Below are positions 1 to 6,774 of a DNA stretch of 32,533 nt, piece by piece. The translations under genes were made by a program, and so were the position numbers. Numbering within the stretch: position 1 is the stretch's first letter; each line of letters starts with the position of its first letter. Origin of the DNA: Amycolatopsis palatopharyngis (GTDB lineage: Bacteria > Actinomycetota > Actinomycetes > Mycobacteriales > Pseudonocardiaceae); contig NZ_PQHZ01000062.1 in assembly GCF_003385185.1 (NCBI RefSeq), forward strand, positions 1-32,533, written 5' to 3'. Under the pieces are notes generated by a model that saw only the letters and a program-made list of their open reading frames with translations, was not told where the DNA came from and searched no databases.

Positions 1-119
1 GCCGACTCCTCCGCGACATCGCCGAAAACCGCGAAATCGGCGACGTCACCACCCTCGCCGACACCACCGTCATGGACCAAATCACCACCGGCCTCAACAA
101 AAACACCACCGACGAATAA
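1..119 (+). CDS. C-terminal end of an unidentified protein (start lies outside the window)
   Basis: An open frame runs in from the left edge (codons begin at base 3) and ends at TAA 117-119, giving the last 38 residues, RLLRDIAENREIGD and onward to a polar NKNTTDE tail. I do not recognise the family. Nearly every third position is C, all three Glu codons are GAA and the Lys codon is AAA, unlike the GAG-rich genes that follow. That could reflect a different gene class or transfer, but 38 codons is too few to decide. It converges on the next gene with a palindromic terminator in between, which supports this being a true gene end. Confidence 0.55.
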   Translation, partial: RLLRDIAENREIGDVTTLADTTVMDQITTGLNKNTTDE

Positions 120-130
120 CCATCCGAACG

Positions 131-171
131 CGACTGTGGCCTCCACCCGAGTCGGGTGGAGGCCACAGTCG
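131..171. terminator. Perfect palindromic bidirectional terminator
   Basis: Bases 131-150 and 152-171 are exact reverse complements (20 nt each) around a single central G. The realistic fold is a stem of roughly 18 bp with a tight loop. It sits between two convergent gene ends (stops at 119 and 194), so it probably terminates both strands. There is no T-tract, as is common in high-GC actinobacteria. Confidence 0.8.
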
Positions 172-193
172 CGTCAGTGTTCCAGCGGCTCGA

Positions 194-976
194 TCAGCCG
201 GTCACGGCGAGGTGAGCCGGCTGCGGGGTCGGGACCGGCGCGTTGCCGTTCTCGTCGGCCTCGTCGCCGTTGTCGCCATCGTCGCCGTTGTCACCGTTAT
301 CGCCGTTGTCACCGTCGCCGGGCTCGGAAGGCTCGGTGGTGACGGGGGGCTCGGTGCTCGTCGGCGGCTCGGTCGGCTCGCCGCCGTTGCCATCCTCGGC
401 GCAGGTCGCCGAGGAGATGTCGATGGTCTGGGTGCTGTCCAGCAGGTCGACCGAGACCGCGGTGACAGTCACCGAGCCGTCCTCGTTCTCGACCTGCTTG
501 TTCAGCGTGACCTTGGCGACCTGGCCCAGCTGCTCCGGCACGATCTCGGTGTTCGCCGGGACCTGGTTCTCGGGCGCCTGCTCTTCTCCGTCGACCTTCA
601 GGCCAACGATCTTGGTGGAGGCCTGCAGGTCCTTGCAGTTGACCTCCAGCAGCGAGGCCGAGATGACCGGCGCTGTGGCGAGGCTCAACTCGAGGTCGGC
701 GGTGCTGGCGCGCGACCAGCCCTCGCCGGCCGAAGCGTTGAGAACGCCCAGGCTCAGGACTGCGTCGCCCTCCGGGGGAAGGTCGGCCCGCACCACGGAC
801 TCGTCGCCGGAGCCGACCACGTGCGGCAGCTTCGGAATCTCGACCAGGCCGTCGGCGGCGATGGCGTAGGCGGAGTCCTCGACCTCGGCCGAAGCCATCG
901 GGGCGAGGGCGATACCGCCCGCGAGCAGTGCGGACAGGGCGCCGGCGCCGAGGGCGGCGGTTCTCTTCCTGGACAA
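194..976 (-). CDS. Secreted protein with Asp/Gly/Asn-repeat stalk and terminal LAVTG motif
   Basis: The product is 260 residues from a TTG start at 976, chosen because GAAAGG lies about 7 nt upstream; GTG at 991 would add five residues. Residues 2-5 (SRKR) plus a hydrophobic core ending at ASA30 form a clear Sec signal peptide. The mature domain (about 31-200) is beta-rich with two Cys that could pair. A Thr/Pro/Glu-rich linker and a GDN-type repeat follow. The layout resembles actinobacterial choice-of-anchor P surface proteins, but that is a guess. The last five residues are LAVTG, matching the class E sortase LAxTG pattern. The hydrophobic segment and basic tail that should follow are absent: the next codon is TGA. 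It may be simply secreted. It lies 71 nt downstream of the L,D-transpeptidase on the same strand. Confidence 0.8.
   Translation of the reverse strand: MSRKRTAALGAGALSALLAGGIALAPMASAEVEDSAYAIAADGLVEIPKLPHVVGSGDESVVRADLPPEGDAVLSLGVLNASAGEGWSRASTADLELSLATAPVISASLLEVNCKDLQASTKIVGLKVDGEEQAPENQVPANTEIVPEQLGQVAKVTLNKQVENEDGSVTVTAVSVDLLDSTQTIDISSATCAEDGNGGEPTEPPTSTEPPVTTEPSEPGDGDNGDNGDNGDDGDNGDEADENGNAPVPTPQPAHLAVTG
263..319 (-). repeat. In-gene tandem repeat coding Gly-Asp-Asn units
   Basis: Consecutive 9-nt units of gcc-gtt-gtc type (read on +) encode repeated GDN and GDD triplets. The result is a very acidic, flexible spacer before the C-terminus of the secreted protein. Such an array is prone to copy-number change between strains and could bind divalent cations; both points are inference. 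Confidence 0.75.
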
Positions 977-1047
977 TTTATTACCTTTCACCAGTTGTAC
1001 GTACAGAGGTTTCGTACGGGGGATGGAACAGGGCCTGCCGCGCGGGA

Positions 1048-1872
1048 TCAGGTGATGTTGATGATCGTGCCGAGCGGAAGTTTGACGAGCTGGTCCAGGG
1101 CTTCCTGAGTCACCCTGATGCACCCGTCGCTGTTGGCCTCACCGACAAAGCTGTTGTCAGGCCAGGTGTGGATACCCACCGTGCCGGGGCCACCGCCGAA
1201 GGTCTCGTGGGAGTCGGAGTGGCTGCTCAGCGGGAGAACGATCGGGCTGTAGGTGTTCACCGTCTCCTCGATCGAGGCGATGATGAATGCGCGCCCGGTG
1301 GGGGTTGGGAACTCGGGCTTGCCGATACCGATCGTCCACTCGCCGACCTGCTCGTCACCCTTGAGGATCTCCAGGCTGAACGAGGCGAGGTCGACATTGA
1401 CCACGTAGTCGTTGTTGGCCGATTCGACCGCGTCATCCGCGGTGTTGATCCAGCCCGCCGAACCGTTGGGCCGGGTGGGCAACAAAATCTGCGCCCAGTC
1501 ACCCTCACGGGCGATGACCGGCACCCAGGTCGGCGACTCGATCTGCTTCTCCGGCAGCCGCGCGATCGGCTTTCCGTCAACAGCGTCGTGGACGACGAGC
1601 TCGCGCTTGGGGTGGAGCACCTCACCCTCGGTCGCGGCCTCGGGTGCCGGGTCGAGCGGAGGGTTCTCCAGTGCGGTGAAGGTGGTGGCCTCCGCGAGCG
1701 CGGTGACCTCCTCCTGACTGGTCCCGCCGGACTGCGCGGCAGCCCCGTCGTCACCACACCCCGATGTCAGCAGGGCCAACATCGCGGCCGCGACGACAGC
1801 CAGCGATTTCGTCGACACGCGCCGCCCGCCGTTACCGCGGCCCTGGTGGTGCAGAAGCGCAGATCTTTCCAT
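1048..1872 (-). CDS. L,D-transpeptidase lipoprotein (YkuD fold) with SH3b-like domain
   Basis: The product is 274 residues from ATG 1872; the preceding TTG at 1875 is an alternative. A basic N-terminus, a hydrophobic stretch and the lipobox LTSGC (Cys39) mark an exported lipoprotein. Residues about 90-142 look like an SH3b domain (ending SAGWI) and about 155-274 like the YkuD catalytic domain. His235 (GIHTW) and Cys251 (SDGCIRV) are the expected catalytic pair. The family usually has SHGC, so Asp249 replaces that His. L,D-transpeptidases make 3-3 peptidoglycan cross-links outside the membrane and resist most penicillins. It probably shares a transcript with the secreted protein downstream. 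Confidence 0.9.
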   Translation of the reverse strand: MERSALLHHQGRGNGGRRVSTKSLAVVAAAMLALLTSGCGDDGAAAQSGGTSQEEVTALAEATTFTALENPPLDPAPEAATEGEVLHPKRELVVHDAVDGKPIARLPEKQIESPTWVPVIAREGDWAQILLPTRPNGSAGWINTADDAVESANNDYVVNVDLASFSLEILKGDEQVGEWTIGIGKPEFPTPTGRAFIIASIEETVNTYSPIVLPLSSHSDSHETFGGGPGTVGIHTWPDNSFVGEANSDGCIRVTQEALDQLVKLPLGTIINIT

Positions 1873-2529
1873 CAATCAGAGTCCCTGGGCTGTAGGTCGA
1901 GAAGTGAGAATGGCATTAAAGCAAAGAGGGATTCGGCTCTTACGCGCGGGTAGGTTAGTACTCTCGAACCTCCACAAGAGTGAACGTTCGTGGCCAACCA
2001 GGTCACGCGCAGATATCAAAGCAGCGTCCAAACCAATACACGAGTAACAAATTCTTGCTGAACAAACCGCCGCCCCCGCCCGGCAAAAGGTGGCGTGGAT
2101 CACTGGGGGAAAGGGACCCACAGGCTGCGGAACTTGTTGCGCGCCAACAAGGTCCACCCTGACCTGCGGCTGCAGGGACATTGCTAGCAGTACGGGCCCA
2201 CCGGAATCAATGTGCTTGCCGTCCGGAGATCGGCTGCCGCAACCCCAGAAGCAGCGAAAACGGGGTTAATCGCAAGACGCGACGATCAGTTGGTTTCACT
2301 CTTTCAGGTGGATTGATGTAACGCCCGATCCCAATTCGACGGGCAGAAAGTAGCGCAGCGCATTGTCCGACTTCTACGAAGAGTAACGAAAACCGTGACC
2401 AGGGTTCGGCACGGAACTCGATTTCCGACGCACTGGATAGTCCCCACCTGCCCGGATGGCACCGACTCGAACGAATGTTCTACGCTACCACGGAGAGCCC
2501 ATCGAACGCGGCGAGGAGCAGCACCGACG
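1873..2529. other. 657-nt divergent intergenic region with structured segments
   Basis: I see no convincing gene here. The short frames on both strands have poor codon bias and no ribosome site. The region is AT-richer than its surroundings. It contains a hairpin at 2129-2155 (CTTGTTG-CGCGC-CAACAAG core, extendable with one mismatch) and a second inverted repeat, AACCCC 2241-2246 / GGGGTT 2262-2267. It must hold the promoter of the L,D-transpeptidase and that of the AT-hook gene. I looked for c-di-AMP (ydaO-type) riboswitch motifs and did not find a convincing set. Confidence 0.5.
2481..2518 (+). promoter_or_regulatory. Putative promoter -10 and ribosome site of the AT-hook gene
   Basis: TACGCT at 2481-2486 fits the actinobacterial TANNNT -10 and would start a leader of about 37 nt. 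GAGGAG at 2513-2518 is a good Shine-Dalgarno 11 nt before ATG 2530 and decides that start over longer in-frame options. No clear -35 is visible. Confidence 0.4.
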
Positions 2530-2985
2530 ATGACAGTGGATTCCTTGACACAGCAGCGGGACGACGCCACCGGGACGGAGCCGGTCGGGAACGGGGAGCT
2601 GGCAGGTGGTCCCACGGAGGCGCCGGCGGACCAGCAGCCAGAGGCGAACGAACCGTCCGCGGAGGACCAGGCCAAGACCAAGCGCGGCCGGCCGAAGGGC
2701 ACCAGCGCGAAGAAGACCCGGACCGTCGAGCTCACCCTCACCGTGACCGGCACCGCGGACGGCGAGTGGCAGGCGGAGCTGAAGCACGGCAGCAAGTGGG
2801 TCGCTCGCGGTCTCGACATTCCGGCGGCCGCCGTGTCCCGGGCAGCGAAGGAACTCCACGTGGACCTGTCCGGACCGATCGACGACGTCATCAACGCCGC
2901 CCGTGAGCAGCAGCAGGCCAAGGTCGCGCAGCTCGAGGCCGAACTCCAGCAGGCCAAGCAGGCCCTCGCCGAACTGGAGAGCTGA
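2530..2985 (+). CDS. AT-hook and coiled-coil protein, possible DUF6319 relative
   Basis: The product is 151 residues. Residues 1-48 are disordered and acidic (Pro, Glu, Gln). A basic patch follows with the AT-hook core RGRPKG (52-57) flanked by Lys/Arg, suggesting minor-groove DNA binding. Residues 65-120 form a compact domain (WQAELKHGSKWVARGLDIP) and 122-151 a Gln/Glu/Ala heptad-like coiled coil that may dimerise it. I think it resembles the actinobacterial DUF6319 family, but that is recall only. A nucleoid-associated or regulatory role is inference. It stands alone with its own promoter and intrinsic terminator, so it is a monocistronic unit. Confidence 0.75.
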   Translation: MTVDSLTQQRDDATGTEPVGNGELAGGPTEAPADQQPEANEPSAEDQAKTKRGRPKGTSAKKTRTVELTLTVTGTADGEWQAELKHGSKWVARGLDIPAAAVSRAAKELHVDLSGPIDDVINAAREQQQAKVAQLEAELQQAKQALAELES

Positions 2986-2996
2986 CCACTCCCCCC

Positions 2997-3039
2997 GCCG
3001 GGACGGGTACCGCGCGACGGCACCCGTTCCGGCATTTTT
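2997..3039 (+). terminator. Intrinsic terminator of the AT-hook gene
   Basis: GCCGGGACGGGT (2997-3008) pairs with ACCCGTTCCGGC (3022-3033), 12 bp with one G-T wobble, followed by A and five T (3035-3039). It lies right after the stop at 2985 and abuts the stop codon of the convergent glycosyltransferase gene. Confidence 0.85.
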
Positions 3040-4760
3040 CACTCCCCGGCAGCAACCGCGGGAAGCTGCCCGGGCCTGAGCGTGGCTCCGCAATGGCCCC
3101 GCGGGGCGGACGCGGCCGCCGCCTCGATCACCGGAACCTGATTCTTCGCGTAGGCCCGTAGTTCCTCCAGTACCGCCGGGTCGGACAACACATCCCTGCG
3201 CACGCGGTCGATCCCCTTGTTCGCCATGGATCGGATCTCCACATAGTCCCGATCGAACCGGGGGTCCTCCACGATCGCGCGGCCCCAGGCCCCATGGGTA
3301 TGGACAAACGTCGGCCGAACTTCCTCGAAGACGTAGTCGTTGAGTTCCGCCCACTGCTGCTTCGCCCAGAACTCGGCCATCCGCGGTTCGGTGAGTCCAG
3401 CCATGTCCGCCACACGCAATCGGCTGGTCAGCGCGGTGCCACCCACGTCCGGCAGCAGCAGTGACCCCTGGCCGACTCCCGCGATGTCCGCATAGGCGTT
3501 GAAGATGCGGCCCCACCGTTCGGCGACGACACACATGGGCACGGTCGGCCCCTCCCGGAACTTCTCCGAGGCTGCCGCGAACAGACTGCCCGACAGGACG
3601 AAAACCACGACCAGCCCCGCGCTGAGCACCGCCCTCCCGCGAATCCCGGTATGCCGGAAAGCGGCCCCCGCCGCCAAAGTCCCGGCCAGTGCCGCGAGAG
3701 CCCACGCCGGTGTCGCGAACCGATGCTCGCCCATCCAATCGGGCTTCAGCACGGCGAACGCCGTCACGGCCAGAATCAGCGTCACCAGTAGCGCGATCAT
3801 GCCCGCTCGCAACCGAGAGGGCCGCAACAGCACCATGCCGACCAGCACGGCGAACGCGATCCCCGCGGGCGCACCCACGTACTCGAGTAGCTGCTCGCTG
3901 CGGGTGAGGTCGGTGAACTCGGGCAGGTCCTGGTTCTTGGCCAGTGCAGGCAGGGACAACAACTTGCCGAACTCGAGGTAGCGCCAGGTGAAGTAGGCGC
4001 CGACGGGAACCGCGAAGGCAGCCGTGGACAGCAGTACCGCCCGCGCGCTCGCACCGACATACGTGCGACTCATCCACACCAGCAGGACGAGCGGATACGC
4101 CGCTACGTAGATGAGACCGTCCGGCCTGGTCAAGGCGGCGAGTGCGGCAAGGGCGCCGACGGCGAGCGCCGTCCGGCCACTGCGCAGCCGATCGTTGACG
4201 GCCGCACGGAACATCACCACGGCGAGCCAGGTCACTGCCAGGGCGAAAAGGGAGTTCTCCAGACCGGAGAAGCACCAAATGACGAAGGATGGGTTGGCTG
4301 CCAGCACCGCACCCGAGGCGAAGGTCGCGAGCCCGGGCCTGCGCGTGACCTTCCTGGCCGCCTGGAAACAGCCGACCAGGATTCCGGCGCAGCAGACCAG
4401 AGCGAGCGCCTTCGGAAAGACGACATAGTCCGGAACTCCCAGGATCGTCCCGTGGTCGAACAACCCGAGGAGGCGGCCGAGCGTGAGCAGCAGGAGCCAG
4501 GAAGGGTTGGAGAAGCCCTCACTCGGATCGGCGCCCGGCTGCAGCACGACGCCGTGCCCCTGGGCCAGGCTGCGCGCATAGGCGAAGGTGATCGCCGCGT
4601 CGTCAATGATCCAGTTGCCGAATCGGCTTGCATGCCAACCGATCAGGGCCGTACCGCCGAGAACACTCGCGACGGCGTACACCCAGCTCGGCAATCGTCT
4701 GCGATCCGTGGACGAGTCCGAAACCGGTACCGGCACCCGGATCTCCGCCGTGCTCACCAC
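3039..4760 (-). CDS. Polytopic GT-C glycosyltransferase, AftB-like
   Basis: The product is 573 residues from the first of two adjacent GTG codons (4760, 4757). It has a short cytoplasmic N-terminus, about ten hydrophobic segments through residue ~400 and a soluble C-terminal part. After the first membrane helix comes an extracytoplasmic loop with the acidic pair in IIDDAAITFAYAR (Asp53-Asp54), then QGHG, PG and EGFSNPSW. This spacing is characteristic of GT-C enzymes such as mycobacterial arabinofuranosyltransferase AftB, which use polyprenyl-phosphate sugars outside the membrane. A role in adding sugars to arabinogalactan or a related glycan is inferred; the exact sugar cannot be told. It is divergent from the GntR gene. 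Confidence 0.75.
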   Translation of the reverse strand: MVSTAEIRVPVPVSDSSTDRRRLPSWVYAVASVLGGTALIGWHASRFGNWIIDDAAITFAYARSLAQGHGVVLQPGADPSEGFSNPSWLLLLTLGRLLGLFDHGTILGVPDYVVFPKALALVCCAGILVGCFQAARKVTRRPGLATFASGAVLAANPSFVIWCFSGLENSLFALAVTWLAVVMFRAAVNDRLRSGRTALAVGALAALAALTRPDGLIYVAAYPLVLLVWMSRTYVGASARAVLLSTAAFAVPVGAYFTWRYLEFGKLLSLPALAKNQDLPEFTDLTRSEQLLEYVGAPAGIAFAVLVGMVLLRPSRLRAGMIALLVTLILAVTAFAVLKPDWMGEHRFATPAWALAALAGTLAAGAAFRHTGIRGRAVLSAGLVVVFVLSGSLFAAASEKFREGPTVPMCVVAERWGRIFNAYADIAGVGQGSLLLPDVGGTALTSRLRVADMAGLTEPRMAEFWAKQQWAELNDYVFEEVRPTFVHTHGAWGRAIVEDPRFDRDYVEIRSMANKGIDRVRRDVLSDPAVLEELRAYAKNQVPVIEAAAASAPRGHCGATLRPGQLPAVAAGE

Positions 4761-4873
4761 GCCCCGGTCTCACCTTGCTGTCGCTTCCCGCTCCGGCCAC
4801 ACATGAATGGCCTGTTACCCGGAACCTGCGATCGGTTAACCACGCCTTCGCGTGAACATCTCGCCGATTGCCC

Positions 4874-4905
4874 TAGGATTGGTATACATCTCGTATGCCG
4901 GGAGG
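4874..4905 (+). promoter_or_regulatory. GntR gene promoter with overlapping operator palindrome
   Basis: TAGGAT (4874-4879) is a plausible -10. Directly downstream is an imperfect palindrome GGTATACatctcGTATGCC (4881-4899, one mismatch between arms), of the GTATAC-containing type used by GntR regulators. It covers the expected transcription start and is followed by GGAGG (4901-4905) 5 nt before the GTG start. Bound protein would block its own transcription, so autorepression is likely. Confidence 0.6.
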
Positions 4906-4910
4906 TACCC

Positions 4911-5540
4911 GTGATCTTGTCCGGCCGCGACAAGGCGTACCAGTACCTGAGGAACACCGTGCTGACCGATCCGGCCATGCAGGGCAGATTCATCAGCGAA
5001 CAGGACGTGGCCGCCAGGGTCGGTATCTCCCGCACCCCTATCCGCGAGGCACTGCTCATGCTCGCCGCCGAGGATCAGGTGCGACTCGTGCCGAAGCGGG
5101 GTGCTTATGTGGCCCCCCTTTCCGGTAAGGACCTGCGGGAACTGGTGGAGCTACGGGCAACCCTGGAATGCTTCGCCGCGCGGAAGACACTCGCCAGCGC
5201 AACCGTTCCGCTTACCGCCCTGCGGGAAACGCTGGAGCGGCAGGAAACCGTGGACGACCCACGCCACTCTCGTGAGTTCATCGAGCTCGACACCCACTTC
5301 CACACGCTGCTGATCGAGGCGGCTGGCAACGACATACTGGCCAAGACCTACACCGCGTTGCGCGACCGGCAGGTCCGGGCCGGATTGGTGGCCCTGTACT
5401 CCACAGCCGGGCGGCAGGATGCGGTTCTCACAGAGCACAGGGCCATCCTGGACGCCCTCACGGCCGGGGAACTCGACGCGGCCGAAGCCGCCATCAATAC
5501 TCATCTGGAAACCACTCTGCGAATTCAGCTGATGAGCTGA
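4911..5540 (+). CDS. GntR-family transcriptional regulator, FCD (FadR) subfamily
   Basis: The product is 209 residues from GTG 4911, set by GGAGG at 4901. Residues 1-70 form a winged helix-turn-helix with the GntR signature around QDVAARVGISRTPIREAL. Residues 75-205 form an all-helical FCD effector domain. Asp127, His131, His176 and His198 match the four FCD metal ligands, so a metal-assisted carboxylate ligand is expected. It lacks much of the usual N-terminal extension and is slightly short for the family. Targets probably include itself (operator upstream) and perhaps the divergent glycosyltransferase or the downstream transporter; these targets are inference. Confidence 0.9.
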   Translation: MILSGRDKAYQYLRNTVLTDPAMQGRFISEQDVAARVGISRTPIREALLMLAAEDQVRLVPKRGAYVAPLSGKDLRELVELRATLECFAARKTLASATVPLTALRETLERQETVDDPRHSREFIELDTHFHTLLIEAAGNDILAKTYTALRDRQVRAGLVALYSTAGRQDAVLTEHRAILDALTAGELDAAEAAINTHLETTLRIQLMS

Positions 5541-5630
5541 TCGGCTTCCCTTATTGAGGTTTGCCTTTCCTACGATGCACCTCATTTATTTTGTCGCGAC
5601 ATCCACAGTGATTCGTGTTTGACTGTTCTG

Positions 5631-6371
5631 GTGAGCGAAATGGAAAAGCTGGATTCGTCCCGGCCACACGGTGGCGAGGCACACGATCCGCATGGGGGTC
5701 TCGGCGCCCGGCTGAACTGGCTGCGCGCCGGAGTTCTCGGCGCCAACGACGGCATCGTATCCGTAGCCGGCCTGGTGGTCGGGGTCGCGGGTGCGACAAC
5801 CGATCGTTTCGCAATACTCACGGCGGGGGTCGCCGGACTTGTCGCGGGCGCGTTGTCGATGGCCGGGGGTGAATACGTGTCGGTTAGCACGCAACGCGAT
5901 ACCGAACGCGCGATGCTACGGCTGGAAACGCAGGAACTGACCACGATGCCCGAGGCCGAGGAACGCGAACTCGCGGAGATTTACGAGGACAAAGGACTCT
6001 CCCCCGAACTGGCCGCGCAGGTGGCGCGGGAGTTCTCCGCGAAGGACCCGCTGCGGGCCCATGCCGAGGCCGAGTTGCGTATCGACCCGGACGAACTGAC
6101 CAGCCCTTGGCAGGCGGCCTGGGCCTCACTGCTGGCCTTCTCCGCAGGGGCGCTGATACCCCTGCTGGCGATCGCGATTCCACCCACATCCGCCCGCGTC
6201 TGGGCTTGCGCACTCGCGGTGGTGCTGGGGCTGGCGTTGACGGGTCTGATCAGCGCGAAACTCGGCAACGCGGGATCGTTGCGGGCGATCATGCGCAATG
6301 TCGGTGTCGGCAGCCTGACGATGCTCGTCACGTACTACGTCGGCCTGCTGTTCGGGGTCGCGCTCGGCTGA
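5631..6371 (+). CDS. VIT/CCC1-family iron/manganese transporter
   Basis: The product is 246 residues from GTG 5631; TTG 5619 and ATG 5640 are in-frame alternatives and none has a clear ribosome site. The first helix carries the family hallmark (ANDGIVSVAGLVVGVAGA), the second the LVAGALSMAGGEYVSVS segment. A Glu-rich cytoplasmic metal-binding region (about 100-150: EAEERELAEIYEDKGLSPELA) follows, then three C-terminal helices. VIT1/CCC1 proteins export or sequester Fe2+/Mn2+ using a proton gradient. No ferritin domain is fused. It ends 1 nt before the stop of the convergent small membrane protein gene. Confidence 0.9.
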   Translation: MSEMEKLDSSRPHGGEAHDPHGGLGARLNWLRAGVLGANDGIVSVAGLVVGVAGATTDRFAILTAGVAGLVAGALSMAGGEYVSVSTQRDTERAMLRLETQELTTMPEAEERELAEIYEDKGLSPELAAQVAREFSAKDPLRAHAEAELRIDPDELTSPWQAAWASLLAFSAGALIPLLAIAIPPTSARVWACALAVVLGLALTGLISAKLGNAGSLRAIMRNVGVGSLTMLVTYYVGLLFGVALG

Positions 6372-6372
6372 G

Positions 6373-6660
6373 TCACTGCGGCTCGGGCCATCCCGTCGCC
6401 TCCGGGCCTGCCGGGCCGGTCCTTCGCCGGGCGAACTGGGTGTACGCCCAGAACGCGCCGCCGACGAGAGCCAGCGCCCCACCACCGATCAGTAACCACC
6501 CGGTTTCCGCCGGGTCGCTCTGCCGACCGTCCAGGGCGAGCCCGGCCGCCGGTTCCACGACCGTGTCCGCCGGGGAGCTGTCGAGCAGGGTGATGAGCCC
6601 GCCGATCAGCAGAACGACACCGACGATCATGGTCAGCACGGCATAGAACCGGTCCCTCAT
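6373..6660 (-). CDS. Small membrane protein, two predicted helices
   Basis: The product is 95 residues from ATG 6660. An ATG directly upstream (6663) is too close to the GGGGAGG ribosome site, which favours 6660. Helices lie at about 6-26 (YAVLTMIVGVVLLIGGLITLL) and 53-73 (WLLIGGGALALVGGAFWAYTQ). The roughly 25-residue outer loop holds Asp/Ser/Pro residues, and the tail is basic (FARRR) then Pro/Gly-rich. No family is recognised. It converges on the VIT transporter with a 1-nt gap, so their transcripts must overlap at the 3' ends. Confidence 0.7.
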   Translation of the reverse strand: MRDRFYAVLTMIVGVVLLIGGLITLLDSSPADTVVEPAAGLALDGRQSDPAETGWLLIGGGALALVGGAFWAYTQFARRRTGPAGPEATGWPEPQ

Positions 6661-6774
6661 CATCCCTCCCCGCGGGGTGCCACCTGAATGATGATGACAT
6701 TTTCGTGCGCGGAGGGCATCCGTTCGCACACGTTCGGTTCGGGGCACGGACGGATCCGTGCCCCGAACCGGGTG

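Noticed and set aside
1876..2181. 101-codon frame upstream of the L,D-transpeptidase
   Set aside because: No ribosome site, no recognisable motif, mixed composition; better read as a leader/promoter region.
1873..2400. c-di-AMP (ydaO-type) riboswitch upstream of the L,D-transpeptidase
   Set aside because: GGGAC/CCCA-like fragments occur, but the ordered set of consensus motifs is missing on both strands.
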